A stretch of 64,000 bases of DNA from Treponema rectale (GCF_014202035.1 NZ_JACHFR010000005.1:57732-121731); one strand, 5' to 3'. Positions 1 to 7,766 are shown, numbered from the stretch's first letter. Made by a program: numbers and translations. Notes: generated by a model from the letters alone, not told the origin.

Positions 1-357
1 TTAGGAGACTTTAACCGTGATTTAGAAAATTTTTGTTTTTACAGAAATACAGGCAGAGTTCTTTTGCGCCGATATGAAAATCTTATGCAGTCAGAAGAAG
101 GAACTTTTGTAAAAACTGCGTGGAGTCATAATGGAAGTCTTGCAGAACCGGGAAGTTATTTTTATAAGGAAGAATGGAGTTGTATTGATAATATTTTTTA
201 TGCAGGTACTCTTGAACTTCAAAATTTTGAACCTGTCTGCGGTGAATGGTGTGATAAAAAAACTTCCGTCCCAAAAGCATTTAAACTATGGAACGGAAGC
301 GGTTATTCAGATCATCTGCCTTTAAAGGCAGAGTTCAGTATTATTGACGAGCTTTAG
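1..357 (+). CDS. C-terminal part of endonuclease/exonuclease/phosphatase-family protein (5' truncated)
   Basis: The reading frame is open from base 1 to the TAG at 355-357, so the gene starts before the window. The visible 118 residues begin with LGDFNRDL and end near NGSGYSDHLPL. These match the GDxN and SDHxP motifs of the EEP (DNase I/exonuclease III/sphingomyelinase-like) metal-dependent phosphodiesterase fold, in which the Asp/Asn and the terminal Asp-His act in catalysis. Substrate cannot be told: DNA, phospholipid and phosphoinositide hydrolases share the motifs. The 3' end overlaps that of convergent purF by 4 bp. Any secretion signal would lie outside the window. Confidence 0.75.
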   Translation, partial: LGDFNRDLENFCFYRNTGRVLLRRYENLMQSEEGTFVKTAWSHNGSLAEPGSYFYKEEWSCIDNIFYAGTLELQNFEPVCGEWCDKKTSVPKAFKLWNGSGYSDHLPLKAEFSIIDEL

Positions 358-1877
358 TTTTTGCAGGGCTTACCGTTAAGTTCGCCCGGTACGGAAATAG
401 GATACTCTCCTGTAAAGCAGCCTTTGCAGAAACCGTACTGTTCCGGATTGCATTCACGGCAGGCTTCCAGCATTCCTTCTGCACTGATAAAGGCAAGGGA
501 ATCTGCTCCTATTTCTTTACAAATCTGTTCTTCATTGTGCTGACTTGAAATAAGTTCATTTCTGGTAGGAGTATTGATTCCGAAGTAGCACGGAAATTTT
601 ACAGGCGGTGAAGAAATACGGAAGTGTACTTCTTTTGCACCTGCACGGCGTAAAATCTGAACAAGACGGCGGCTTGTAGTTCCGCGGACAATCGAGTCAT
701 CAATAACAACGACACGCTTTCCGTCAACAACAGAGCGTACTGCATTGAGCTTTACGAAAACCATGTTTTCCCGTTCCTGCTGGGTAGGGGCAATAAAGGT
801 TCGGCCGATGTACTTGTTTTTTACGATTCCGCTGGCATAAGGAATACCTGCAGCTTTTGCATATCCTTGTGCAGCTCCCAGACCTGAGTCCGGAACACCT
901 ATTACAACATCTGCCGGCACTCCGCTTTCTTTTGCAAGGCATTCACCCATTTTTTCTCTGGCAAGAGTTACAGGAATTCCGTCTATGTTTGAATCAGGAC
1001 GTGCAAAATATACGTATTCAAAAATACAGGTACGTTTTGATGTGTGTTCACCAAATTCAAAAGAAAGAACCCCGTCTTCGTTTATGATTACGATTTCTCC
1101 AGGCTGAATGTCACGGATGTAAGTTCCGTTAAGGGCGTCGATGGCACAGCTTTCGCTTGCGAGAATCCAGCCGTTTTCTGTTTTTCCGAGACACAGAGGA
1201 CGTATTCCGTTAGGATCCCTTGCACCGATAAGGGCTTTTTCTGTCATTACGACAAGGGCAAAAGAACCTTTTATCATCTGGATTGTATCCGTAAGGGCAC
1301 GTTCCAGACCTTTTTTGTAGGATTTTGCGATGAGCTTTACAATAACTTCAGTGTCACTGGTTGAGGCAAAAGTACTGCCTGCTTCTTCGAGCATTTCCCT
1401 CAGCTGCTCATAGTTTATGAGCTGACCGTTGTGAGCTACGGCAATACCGCCCAGTTTTGATTTCTGGAGCATAGGCTGTGCATTTTCAAGAGATGTGCTT
1501 CCTGCTGTTGCATAGCGGACATGACCGCAGGCAATGTATCCGGTAAGATTAACAAGGTTTTCTTTTGTAAAAGCTTCTGCAACGGTTCCCATAGCTTTGT
1601 GCATGGTAATGTCTTCTCCGTTACTTACGGCAATACCGGCGCTGTCCTGACCTCTGTGCTGGAGAGCGTACAGACCGAAGTAAGCCTGAGTTGCTGCATT
1701 AAATCCGCTGGCAGAATAGGCTTCCTGTTTTTTAGTTCCTGCTTTTTTTTCTTTACTTTTTTTGGCAGCTGATTTCTGGTTCAGATAGATTCCTACAACT
1801 CCACATTCATCATGGAATTTATCATCCTCAAGAACATCAAAAGGGTTATAATTGTTATTATTGCAGCCACAGTTCAT
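354..1877 (-). CDS. purF: Amidophosphoribosyltransferase
   Basis: First committed step of purine synthesis: PRPP plus glutamine gives 5-phosphoribosylamine. The 507 residues hold an N-terminal Ntn glutaminase and a C-terminal phosphoribosyltransferase. A 24-residue propeptide precedes the predicted nucleophile Cys25 (CGVVGIY), and the PRPP loop VVVIDDSIVRGTTS lies near residue 395. Cysteines at KRTC (about 283), FPCYFG (about 430) and CKGC (about 485) match the positions that bind a 4Fe-4S cluster in Bacillus-type PurF. Odd points are the asparagine-rich start (MNCGCNNNN) and a Lys/Ala-rich insertion of about 30 residues between the Cys loop and LYALQHRGQDSAGI. An SD (AGGAAA) precedes the ATG. 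It lies 43 bp after purE and is probably cotranscribed. Confidence 0.96.
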   Translation of the reverse strand: MNCGCNNNNYNPFDVLEDDKFHDECGVVGIYLNQKSAAKKSKEKKAGTKKQEAYSASGFNAATQAYFGLYALQHRGQDSAGIAVSNGEDITMHKAMGTVAEAFTKENLVNLTGYIACGHVRYATAGSTSLENAQPMLQKSKLGGIAVAHNGQLINYEQLREMLEEAGSTFASTSDTEVIVKLIAKSYKKGLERALTDTIQMIKGSFALVVMTEKALIGARDPNGIRPLCLGKTENGWILASESCAIDALNGTYIRDIQPGEIVIINEDGVLSFEFGEHTSKRTCIFEYVYFARPDSNIDGIPVTLAREKMGECLAKESGVPADVVIGVPDSGLGAAQGYAKAAGIPYASGIVKNKYIGRTFIAPTQQERENMVFVKLNAVRSVVDGKRVVVIDDSIVRGTTSRRLVQILRRAGAKEVHFRISSPPVKFPCYFGINTPTRNELISSQHNEEQICKEIGADSLAFISAEGMLEACRECNPEQYGFCKGCFTGEYPISVPGELNGKPCKN

Positions 1878-1920
1878 TTTTATTTCCTGAAATAGTGATT
1901 TTCCTCTATATAATATATAA

Positions 1921-2415
1921 TTACAGATCTACGTTTAAGCCGGAAACTGCATTTTTTGCAAGACCTTCACGGAATTCAACGAGACGCTTTCTTAAAGATT
2001 CATCATTAAGTGCAAGAATCTGAAGTGCAAGGTAAGCCGCATTTTTAGCATTATTTATTCCTACGCTTGCAACAGGAATTTGAGGAGGCATCTGTACTAC
2101 AGAAAGAAGAGCATCCATTCCCCCAAGCCCGTTAGAAACTCCGGGAGTTACGCATTCCAGAGGAACGCCGATAACAGGAAGAACGGTAAGACTTGAAATT
2201 ACACCAGGAAGGGCGGCACTTAAACCGGCACCTGCTATAATGACCTTTGCACCTTCTTTTTCTACCTGACGCACTGTCTGGGCAAGAAGTTCTCCTGAGC
2301 GGTGTGCGGACAGGATGTGTGCCTTGTAATCCACGCCGTATTCTTTAAGAACAGCGGCGGCCTTTTTCATTGTTTCTGTGTCGGATTTAGAACCGAAAAA
2401 TATTGCGACTTGCAT
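1921..2415 (-). CDS. purE: 5-(carboxyamino)imidazole ribonucleotide mutase
   Basis: Catalytic subunit for the carboxylation step of purine synthesis. The 164-residue protein begins MQVAIFFGSKSD and carries SAHRSGELL, the GAGLSAALPG loop and VIGVPLE, then DALLSVVQMP. These look like the class I (N5-CAIR mutase) form rather than the class II AIR carboxylase known from Treponema denticola. Class I needs PurK, which is not in the window. I chose the ATG at 2415 because it fits the family; a GTG at 2430 would add five residues, and neither start has a clear SD. purF follows on the same strand, and the start region is divergent from the alarmone synthetase gene. Confidence 0.92.
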   Translation of the reverse strand: MQVAIFFGSKSDTETMKKAAAVLKEYGVDYKAHILSAHRSGELLAQTVRQVEKEGAKVIIAGAGLSAALPGVISSLTVLPVIGVPLECVTPGVSNGLGGMDALLSVVQMPPQIPVASVGINNAKNAAYLALQILALNDESLRKRLVEFREGLAKNAVSGLNVDL

Positions 2416-2455
2416 ATCAAAAGATATCACAACGCAACTTAATTTACAATAAAAT

Positions 2456-2485
2456 TTGCCTGAATGATTTAAAAATAGGTATATT
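2456..2485 (+). promoter_or_regulatory. Promoter of the alarmone synthetase gene, predicted leaderless
   Basis: TTGCCT (2456-2461), 18 nt, then TATATT (2480-2485). The ATG at 2493 is only 7 nt beyond the -10 box, so transcription should begin at about the start codon. No SD is present. Confidence 0.55.
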
Positions 2486-2492
2486 GTCAGAT

Positions 2493-3185
2493 ATGGATAA
2501 AGAACTTGTAGTAAAGAATGCCATGGGTGGAATGTCGGATTTTACCCCTGCAAAAGTAATAAATACAGCCCTTGAGTTTCAGCAGCTTCTTATGCTGTAT
2601 GAAAGCGGAATCAAGCAGATTACAACGAAGTTTGAAATTCTTGAGGATGAATTTGAAAGCAAGCATCAGCGTAATCCTATAAGTACGATTTCCAGCAGGA
2701 TAAAAGACCCTTTGAGTATTGCAGAAAAACTTCAGCGTAAGGGACTGGATCTTACCATAGACAATATGGTGAACCGTCTTCATGATATAGCCGGAATCCG
2801 CGTAACCTGTCCTTTTGTAAGTGATGTTTATCACGTAATGCAGATGCTTTTGAATCAGGAAGACATCAAGCTGATAAAAATGAAGGACTATATTAAGGAA
2901 CCGAAATCTAACGGATACAGAAGCCTTCATGTAATTGTAAAAGTAGGCGTTTATTTTAGTGACCAGAAGCGGGAAATTCCTGTTGAAATTCAGATCCGTA
3001 CTATTGCCATGGATTTCTGGGCCAGTCTTGAACATCAGCTTCATTATAAAAAGGATTATTCAATGCCGGATGATGTTGATGTGGAATTGAAGAATATTGC
3101 CGATACAATCTGGAATACTGACAGCAGGATGCAGAAACTTGCAAAGAATATTCCCGGATTTGTGGAATATGGTCCTGAATCATAA
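2493..3185 (+). CDS. Small alarmone synthetase (RelQ/YjbM-type GTP pyrophosphokinase)
   Basis: Single-domain ppGpp/pppGpp synthetase of 230 residues, lacking the HD hydrolase, TGS and ACT regions of long RelA/SpoT proteins. The RelA/SpoT synthetase fold is recognised by ISSRIKDPLSIAEKLQRKG, DIAGIRVTCPF, the substrate-binding YIKEPKSNGYRSLH and VEIQIRTIAMDFWASLEHQLHYK (the metal Glu lies in EIQIRT). It would transfer pyrophosphate from ATP to GTP or GDP in the cytoplasm. The start ATG 2493 gives a family-typical N-terminus; a longer frame from 2403 would cross the divergent promoter region. The gene stands alone, divergent from purE, 12 bp before an exported protein gene. Confidence 0.92.
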   Translation: MDKELVVKNAMGGMSDFTPAKVINTALEFQQLLMLYESGIKQITTKFEILEDEFESKHQRNPISTISSRIKDPLSIAEKLQRKGLDLTIDNMVNRLHDIAGIRVTCPFVSDVYHVMQMLLNQEDIKLIKMKDYIKEPKSNGYRSLHVIVKVGVYFSDQKREIPVEIQIRTIAMDFWASLEHQLHYKKDYSMPDDVDVELKNIADTIWNTDSRMQKLAKNIPGFVEYGPES

Positions 3186-3197
3186 TACAATTTAGTA

Positions 3198-4505
3198 ATG
3201 AAAAAGATTTGTTTCATTATAGCAGTGGTATTTTTTTCTTGTGCGGCGGTATCTGCAGATGAAGTTTCTGATATTGCAGAAGCCAGGGCCCTTATTGAAG
3301 ATTCGATGACACTGTGCGGAGTAGAAAGGGACTCTTCTGAATTTACGGCGGCCATTGAAGATTTTGAGCTTTTTACTGCTACCCTTAACGAAACTGTTAC
3401 CTCTGATGATTCCCTTTCTGATGAAGAACTTGCAGAAATAATACTTACCTTTGTTTATGACAACGTTTTAAGAAACTATCAGTTAAATCAGAGTTTTGTA
3501 GACAGAGCTTTTTCTACGGGAGTTTATAACTGCGTGAGTTCCAGCATCATATATGCGGCTTTTGCAAAAAGTGCGGGGCTTGATGTGAGGGCTCAGGTTA
3601 CTAAAGACCACTGTTTTATAACGCTTTATACCGGAACAAAAAAAATTGATGTTGAAACTACTAATCCTTACGGTTTTAATCCCGGCGTAAAAAAGGCTGT
3701 AGCTAAAAATGCAAACATGACTCATTATGTTACTGTTCCAAAACGTTACTATAATGGAAGAAAAGAAGTAAGTACTAAGATGCTTGCTTCTTTGCCTGCA
3801 AGAAACCTTATGTCTTCTCTTACTGACAGAAGTATGGATGAAGAAGCAGAGGAACTTGCTTTAAGGCGGATGGATTATCTTTCAGAGTGCAGTGAGGCAG
3901 AAAAAGAAGAAGCTTTAAATGATTATATTCTGTGTGTCAGAAATCATGCTGTTACTCTTGATCGTGCCGGGAAGCCTGAGCAGTCCCTGGAACTTCTTGA
4001 GAATTTAATGGATTCTTACGGAGTCAGGAGAGCCATTTCAAAAGATTATGATGATTTTTATTATAATGCCATGGCCCGCTTTTATAACAACAGGGATTTT
4101 GAAGGCGGCTGGGCTTTTATTCACAGGCATGATGGCGGAAAGTACGTATCGATAGAAGGTTTTAACAAAGCCAATGACATGATGATTCTCGGCTGGAATG
4201 AAAGTTTTTTTGATAAAATTTTGAATAGTACCGAAGGGAAATATGCACAGATGTCTCAGGAAGAAAGATATCTGACTGCTGCAAAAGCTGCTGCTTCTGC
4301 TTATAAAGATAATCCTTCTGTACGCGAGCTGAAAAAATATTCTGATACATTTTATAGAAATTATGGAGTTTGTGTTCATAATAATTTTGCGGAACTTGCA
4401 AATGCCGGAAAGTATGAAGAGGCAAGAGCGGTTCTTGAATTGGGACTTAAAAATTATCCTGACAGCGCTAATCTGAAACGGGATTTAAAGAGTCTTAACC
4501 GTTAA
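3198..4505 (+). CDS. Exported transglutaminase-like protein with TPR-like C-terminus
   Basis: A 435-residue protein with an N-terminal export signal. FFSC followed by AAVSADE allows either a spirochaetal lipobox (Cys15) or a signal peptidase I site after VSA. Residues of about 105-165 hold YNCVSSS, DHCFITL and DVETTNPYGF, arranged like the Cys-His-Asp triad of bacterial transglutaminase-like (papain-fold) proteins; whether it is a protease or amidase is unknown. The C-terminal half carries helical TPR-like stretches (AGKPEQSLELLENL, AGKYEEARAVLELGL). A TACAAT box at 3186-3191, 6 nt before the ATG, suggests its own leaderless transcript. Convergent with the pseudouridine synthase gene. The specific role is unknown. 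Confidence 0.7.
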   Translation: MKKICFIIAVVFFSCAAVSADEVSDIAEARALIEDSMTLCGVERDSSEFTAAIEDFELFTATLNETVTSDDSLSDEELAEIILTFVYDNVLRNYQLNQSFVDRAFSTGVYNCVSSSIIYAAFAKSAGLDVRAQVTKDHCFITLYTGTKKIDVETTNPYGFNPGVKKAVAKNANMTHYVTVPKRYYNGRKEVSTKMLASLPARNLMSSLTDRSMDEEAEELALRRMDYLSECSEAEKEEALNDYILCVRNHAVTLDRAGKPEQSLELLENLMDSYGVRRAISKDYDDFYYNAMARFYNNRDFEGGWAFIHRHDGGKYVSIEGFNKANDMMILGWNESFFDKILNSTEGKYAQMSQEERYLTAAKAAASAYKDNPSVRELKKYSDTFYRNYGVCVHNNFAELANAGKYEEARAVLELGLKNYPDSANLKRDLKSLNR

Positions 4506-4512
4506 ATTTTTT

Positions 4513-5304
4513 TTATTTCAGCACACTCAGGATTTCTTCCTGCGTCATGTGCCTCCACTGTCCTGGAAGAAGGGCGGGGTCCAGGTGCAGGTTTCCCATA
4601 ACAGTACGCTTAAGGTAAGAAACGTGATTGCCTAAGGTTTTTATCATGCGTTTTACCTGATGAAATTTTCCTTCGCTGATTGTAAGGGTGCATTCATCGG
4701 AAGAAATAAAACTCAGTACTGAAGGCTTGCAGGTAAAGGCCGGCTTGTAACCTGCAGAAGTATAATTGTGCTCTGCTTCTATAAAAAATCCTTCGCTGCA
4801 TTTTTTTATGTATTCTTTCTGTTCTTCTTCGGAGCAGGGATTTTTAAGTTTTAAATAATAGGTTTTGTCACAGTGAAATTCCGGTATGGTAATTCTGTGG
4901 CTGTAGTCACCGTTTGTCGTAATTATAAGAAGCCCTTCTGTATCAGCATCCAGCCGTCCGACTGTATGCAAAGTTCCCAGATTAAATTTTTCTGCTTCAT
5001 CTTTTAACTCTTGTGGAATATCCTGAAAAACTAAAGGAGGATTTGTTTTTAAATTTGAATCTCTGTTGTTTGAACATATACAGCCTGACTTTTTGTTCAT
5101 CATGATGTAGATGTCAGGCCGTAAATCAGAAGGAATGCCGTTTATAGTTATTGAATCTTCAAAAAGATTGATTCTTGTACCGCCGGTTAAAATCCTGATG
5201 CCGTTTACTTCAAAAACATTACGCTGAAGAAAACGGCGGATTTTTTTGTTGGTAGAAAAACCTCTTCTTGCAAGTATAACATCAGTTCGTTCTAAAAACG
5301 GCAT
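4513..5304 (-). CDS. RsuA/RluB-family rRNA pseudouridine synthase
   Basis: Converts a specific uridine in rRNA to pseudouridine. The 263-residue protein has an N-terminal S4-like RNA-binding region (RTDVILARRGFSTNKKIRRF then EVNG), followed by the RsuA-family catalytic motif VGRLDADTEGLLIITTNGD, in which the second Asp of RLDADTEG is the catalytic residue, and KTYYLKL and GKFHQVKRM further on. The subtype (16S RsuA, 23S RluB/E/F) cannot be decided. It starts 6 bp after the purC stop with no obvious SD, so coupling to purC is likely. Confidence 0.88.
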   Translation of the reverse strand: MPFLERTDVILARRGFSTNKKIRRFLQRNVFEVNGIRILTGGTRINLFEDSITINGIPSDLRPDIYIMMNKKSGCICSNNRDSNLKTNPPLVFQDIPQELKDEAEKFNLGTLHTVGRLDADTEGLLIITTNGDYSHRITIPEFHCDKTYYLKLKNPCSEEEQKEYIKKCSEGFFIEAEHNYTSAGYKPAFTCKPSVLSFISSDECTLTISEGKFHQVKRMIKTLGNHVSYLKRTVMGNLHLDPALLPGQWRHMTQEEILSVLK

Positions 5305-5310
5305 GTTGTT

Positions 5311-6162
5311 CTAGAGGTCTTTTCCAGTAATTTTTTTAACGCATTCATGATAGAGTGCGCTTGTCTTTGCAACAACATCTTCCGGAATTGATTTAATGTT
5401 AGGATCTCCGGCAAGGTTATTGTCTTTAAGCCAGTCGCGTACAAACTGCTTGTCATAGCTTGCAGGACTTGTTCCTGTTTTGTAGGTATCAAGATTCCAG
5501 AAGCGGCTTGAGTCTGGAGTAAGAACTTCATCGCCAAGAACCAGCTCTCCGTTTTCATCAAGACCGAATTCAAACTTTGTATCGGCAATGATGATTCCGT
5601 TTTTGTAAGCATGGTCGTAGCATTTTTTGTAAATTGCAAGAGCAGCATTCTGAATCTTAGTTGCCAGTTCTTCACCAAGGTCTTTTTTCATGTAGTCAAA
5701 AGTTACGTTGATATCATGACCTTCTGCTGCTTTTGTTGAAGGGGTAACGATAGGCTCTTCAAGTTTTTCTGCCTGTTCGTATTTTTTGTCAAAACTGTGT
5801 CCGAGGAATGGTTCACCTTTTTTGTATGCCTCATACATTGAACCGAACATGTATCCGCGTACGATTACTTCATAAGGAATCATCTTAAGTTTCTTTACGA
5901 GGATTGTGCGTCCTTCGTATTCACTTTTCTGGAATTCTGCAGGCATGTCTTTAAGGTCTGAAGAAATCATGTGATTCTTTACGATATCTTTTGTAAGACC
6001 GAACCAGAAATTTGAAAGGGCATTAAGAACCTTTCCTTTGTCTGTAATCATGGTAGGAAGGATTACGTCAAATGCGCTGATGCGGTCTGTCGTAACGATA
6101 ACCATTCTTCCGTCTTCAAGATCGTAAACTTCACGAACTTTTCCACTGATAATTTTTTTCAT
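5311..6162 (-). CDS. purC: Phosphoribosylaminoimidazole-succinocarboxamide synthase
   Basis: SAICAR synthetase: joins CAIR and aspartate using ATP in purine synthesis. 283 residues, close to the longer form of the family. Signature parts are SGKVREVYDLEDGRMVIVTTD, ISAFDVILP, YEVIVRGYMFGSMYEAYKKG and LVLGDEVLTPDSSRFW. The ATG has a GGGG SD-like element about 8 nt upstream. It is followed by the pseudouridine synthase gene. Its upstream side borders the cassette array, so the array has inserted next to the purC promoter region; an inverted repeat at 6229-6247 may be part of that promoter or a remnant of the attachment site. Confidence 0.96.
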   Translation of the reverse strand: MKKIISGKVREVYDLEDGRMVIVTTDRISAFDVILPTMITDKGKVLNALSNFWFGLTKDIVKNHMISSDLKDMPAEFQKSEYEGRTILVKKLKMIPYEVIVRGYMFGSMYEAYKKGEPFLGHSFDKKYEQAEKLEEPIVTPSTKAAEGHDINVTFDYMKKDLGEELATKIQNAALAIYKKCYDHAYKNGIIIADTKFEFGLDENGELVLGDEVLTPDSSRFWNLDTYKTGTSPASYDKQFVRDWLKDNNLAGDPNIKSIPEDVVAKTSALYHECVKKITGKDL

Positions 6163-6228
6163 TTTCTTACCCCGGATTTGCAGCGGCTTTCAGAAAAGTC
6201 ACTGCTCGTTTTCTCAAGATTTTACTGA

Positions 6229-6247
6229 TTTACAGGGGCCTTGTAAA
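6229..6247. repeat. Short inverted repeat upstream of purC
   Basis: TTTACA, a GC-rich 7-base centre, then TGTAAA. It sits 67-85 bp upstream of purC and 6 bp left of the first cassette junction. It could be a purC operator or the outer edge of the integration site; the sequence does not decide. Confidence 0.4.
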
Positions 6248-6249
6248 TG

Positions 6250-6290
6250 TTTGTTATGTGGACACCCGCACTGGGGCGCTTTTGGTATTA
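6250..6290 (+). repeat. First cassette junction (right half of an attC/attI-like site)
   Basis: TTGTTATGTGGACACCC starting at 6251 is identical to the right end of the complete attC-like site at 7386-7457. The inferred crossover is between G6253 and T6254. No matching left arm is seen, as expected for the chromosomal (attI-like or decayed) side of an array. The first ~37 bp of this cassette resemble those of the third cassette. Confidence 0.6.
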
Positions 6291-6301
6291 GGAAAAAAAG
6301 A

Positions 6302-6709
6302 ATGAAAAAGAAAATTTTATTTAGTTCGATTTTAGTATTTTTTTCGCTAACTTGTATTGTTGTGTTTTCGTCTATTGTTATTAAAGAAAAAGCACGCAAA
6401 GAAGCAATGGAAAATACGTTTTTTCGTAACTTAAAAATAATCTGGAATGATGAAACAGGAAGTTCTAAAGGTAAAATAATAGAGATTCCATTTCACATAT
6501 GTGTAAGTTCCATGGGAGATGAAGAATTCTATATACGCAGACTTAAAATTGGAAAAACGAAATCGGTTCGACTGAAAATGGGTCATTATAAACTTTCACC
6601 AGGTTTTAGTTATGACTCTCCTATGGGGTATTCAATAACTATAGAACCTACAAATAATTGGTTTTGGAGAAAAGAAGATTTTATAATAATTACAATCCAT
6701 AAAATATAG
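6302..6709 (+). CDS. Hypothetical membrane-anchored protein, cassette gene 1
   Basis: 135 residues, unrecognised. A basic start (MKKK) and one hydrophobic helix (residues about 5-27, ILFSSILVFFSLTCIVVFSS) indicate an inner-membrane anchor or uncleaved signal. The remainder looks like a small beta-rich extracytoplasmic domain with several positively charged strands (YIRRLKIGKTKSVRLKMGHY). The start ATG 6302 has a good SD (AGGAAA, 6291-6296). It is the only gene of the first attC-bounded cassette (6254-6765), which fits a mobile gene of unknown function. Confidence 0.6.
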   Translation: MKKKILFSSILVFFSLTCIVVFSSIVIKEKARKEAMENTFFRNLKIIWNDETGSSKGKIIEIPFHICVSSMGDEEFYIRRLKIGKTKSVRLKMGHYKLSPGFSYDSPMGYSITIEPTNNWFWRKEDFIIITIHKI

Positions 6710-6772
6710 TAACCAATGCATAAACCACGCAGTCAAACCGCGTTTTTTTGTACTCTTGACGATTGTTACAAA
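6706..6772 (+). repeat. Second attC-like site (divergent type)
   Basis: Outer arms GTAACCAAT (from 6708) and ATTGTTAC (6762-6769) pair with one unpaired base, and an inner AAAC/GCGTTT pairing is possible. The inferred crossover is at G6765. It differs in sequence from the sites at 7386 and 8459, so the call is weaker. It separates cassette gene 1 from the first toxin-antitoxin module. Confidence 0.5.
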
Positions 6773-6810
6773 ATATTAGATAATATAATTCGTAATATAT
6801 TACGAATTAT
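6756..6810 (+). promoter_or_regulatory. Promoter and 26-bp perfect palindromic operator of the phd-parE module
   Basis: TTGACG (6756-6761), 17 nt, GATAAT (6779-6784). A perfect palindrome fills 6785-6810, each 13-base arm reading ATAATTCGTAATA on its own strand. It starts at the -10 box and covers the expected start site, as expected for autoregulation by an antitoxin or toxin-antitoxin complex. An AGAGG SD at 6813-6817 follows. Confidence 0.75.
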
Positions 6811-6822
6811 TTAGAGGTGTAT

Positions 6823-7068
6823 ATGATTGCAATAAAACCGGTTTCAGATTTGCGAAATTATAATGAAGTTCTGCAGGATGTAGCAGATGAATCTCCTGTT
6901 TTTCTCACAAAAAATGGACGAGGTTGCTATGCAGTGATTTCAATAAAGGATTATGAAAAACTTACAGCTACAAAAACTTTATTTGCTGAACTTAAAAAAG
7001 GAGAAGATTCCGCAAAAGAAAAAGGCTGGCTTAGCACAAAAGATGTTCGTTCGATGGTAGGACTCTGA
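6823..7068 (+). CDS. Phd/YefM-family antitoxin
   Basis: 81 residues beginning MIAIKPVSDLRNYNEVLQD, the typical Phd/YefM N-terminal fold that binds operator DNA as a dimer, followed by VFLTKNGRGCYAVISIKDYEKL and a charged, flexible C-terminus that would wrap the toxin. The ATG at 6823 has an AGAGG SD five bases upstream; the in-frame GTG at 6817 overlaps that SD and is unlikely. The stop overlaps the toxin ATG by one base, implying translational coupling. The 26-bp palindrome upstream is the likely autoregulatory operator. First gene of cassette 2. Confidence 0.9.
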   Translation: MIAIKPVSDLRNYNEVLQDVADESPVFLTKNGRGCYAVISIKDYEKLTATKTLFAELKKGEDSAKEKGWLSTKDVRSMVGL

Positions 7069-7391
7069 TGTTTACTGTAGAAGTTTCACCACAGGCGGCA
7101 CAAGATTTGCTCGAAATAAAAAACTATATCGAAACTGAATTGCAGAATTCTATTGCAGCCCATAATACTGTAGAGAAAATTGTAGAAACCTATGAAGATT
7201 TAGCAAACTATCCAGAAATAGGGATTCCTGTAGAAAGATATGTTTCATTTCCAACGGATTATAAATTTGTTCTTGCAAATAATTATTCTATTTTTTACAG
7301 AATAGAAGATGAGTTTGTAAAAGTAATAAGAATTATGTATTCAAGGCGAGATTTTGTAAGAATCTTGTTTGGTGATAATGAGAACACATAA
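7068..7391 (+). CDS. RelE/ParE-family toxin
   Basis: 107-residue toxin partner. The family pattern is present: VSPQAAQDLLEIKNYIETEL, the strand segment YKFVLANNYSIFYRIEDEFVKVIRI and the closing MYSRRDFVRIL common to RelE/ParE superfamily toxins. Whether it cleaves ribosome-bound mRNA (RelE-like) or targets gyrase (ParE-like) cannot be told; pairing with a Phd/YefM antitoxin occurs in both. It is coupled to the antitoxin by TGATG and ends 5 bp before the conserved part of the attC-like site, the tight packing usual for integron cassettes. Confidence 0.88.
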   Translation: MFTVEVSPQAAQDLLEIKNYIETELQNSIAAHNTVEKIVETYEDLANYPEIGIPVERYVSFPTDYKFVLANNYSIFYRIEDEFVKVIRIMYSRRDFVRILFGDNENT

Positions 7392-7457
7392 CAAGAAGTT
7401 CAAAGCCGACAAACCGGTCAAGCCGGTTTGCGGTTTAACTCATTGTTATGTGGACAC
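7386..7457 (+). repeat. attC-like cassette recombination site (best example)
   Basis: Outer arms CACATAACAA and TTGTTATGTG are perfectly complementary. Inside, GCCG-A-CAAACCGG pairs with CCGGTTTG-CGGT around TCAAG, leaving one unpaired A, the kind of extrahelical base used by integron integrases to choose the strand. The segment TTCAAAGCCGAC and the return CGGTTTAACTC resemble the classical aadA-type 59-base element. Crossover inferred between G7445 and T7446. Confidence 0.85.
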
Positions 7458-7484
7458 CCTCACTGGCGCGTATTTTGGTAGAAT

Positions 7485-7721
7485 ATGAACATTAAGAACC
7501 TAATGATTCCGTTTACATTACAGAATAAAAATAAACAAGTAGATTTAGATTTGTCTGACTATCCTCTTTTTTATTGCGAATATGATGATGATAAGAAAAA
7601 GAAAATAGAACAAGGGATTATTGATAAAGTGAAATCAACTTATAGAGTTGATATTCAGGAAGTATATAATTTACCGTTGCCAGATTTATTTAAATTCATA
7701 ATAGATAATATAAAATCATAG
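7485..7721 (+). CDS. Hypothetical small protein in third cassette
   Basis: 78 residues, unrecognised. It is rich in Asp and Lys (CEYDDDKKKKIEQ) and ends in a hydrophobic helix-like segment (LPLPDLFKFIIDNI). No signal peptide or membrane helix is evident. The ATG is 40 bp after the cassette junction, a usual arrangement for a cassette gene, with only a poor SD (GGTAG). No attC-like site separates it from the following PIN module, so the two probably travel in one larger cassette. Function unknown; coding status is moderately supported by position and composition. Confidence 0.5.
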   Translation: MNIKNLMIPFTLQNKNKQVDLDLSDYPLFYCEYDDDKKKKIEQGIIDKVKSTYRVDIQEVYNLPLPDLFKFIIDNIKS

Positions 7722-7766
7722 AAATGTTCTAAAAAAACCGTGTGTAGAAAAGGTAAAAAAAATTAC

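Noticed and set aside
1921..2415. Class II PurE as in Treponema denticola
   Set aside because: Loop motifs SAHRS and GAGLSAALPG fit the class I form better; the lack of purK in the window is not decisive.
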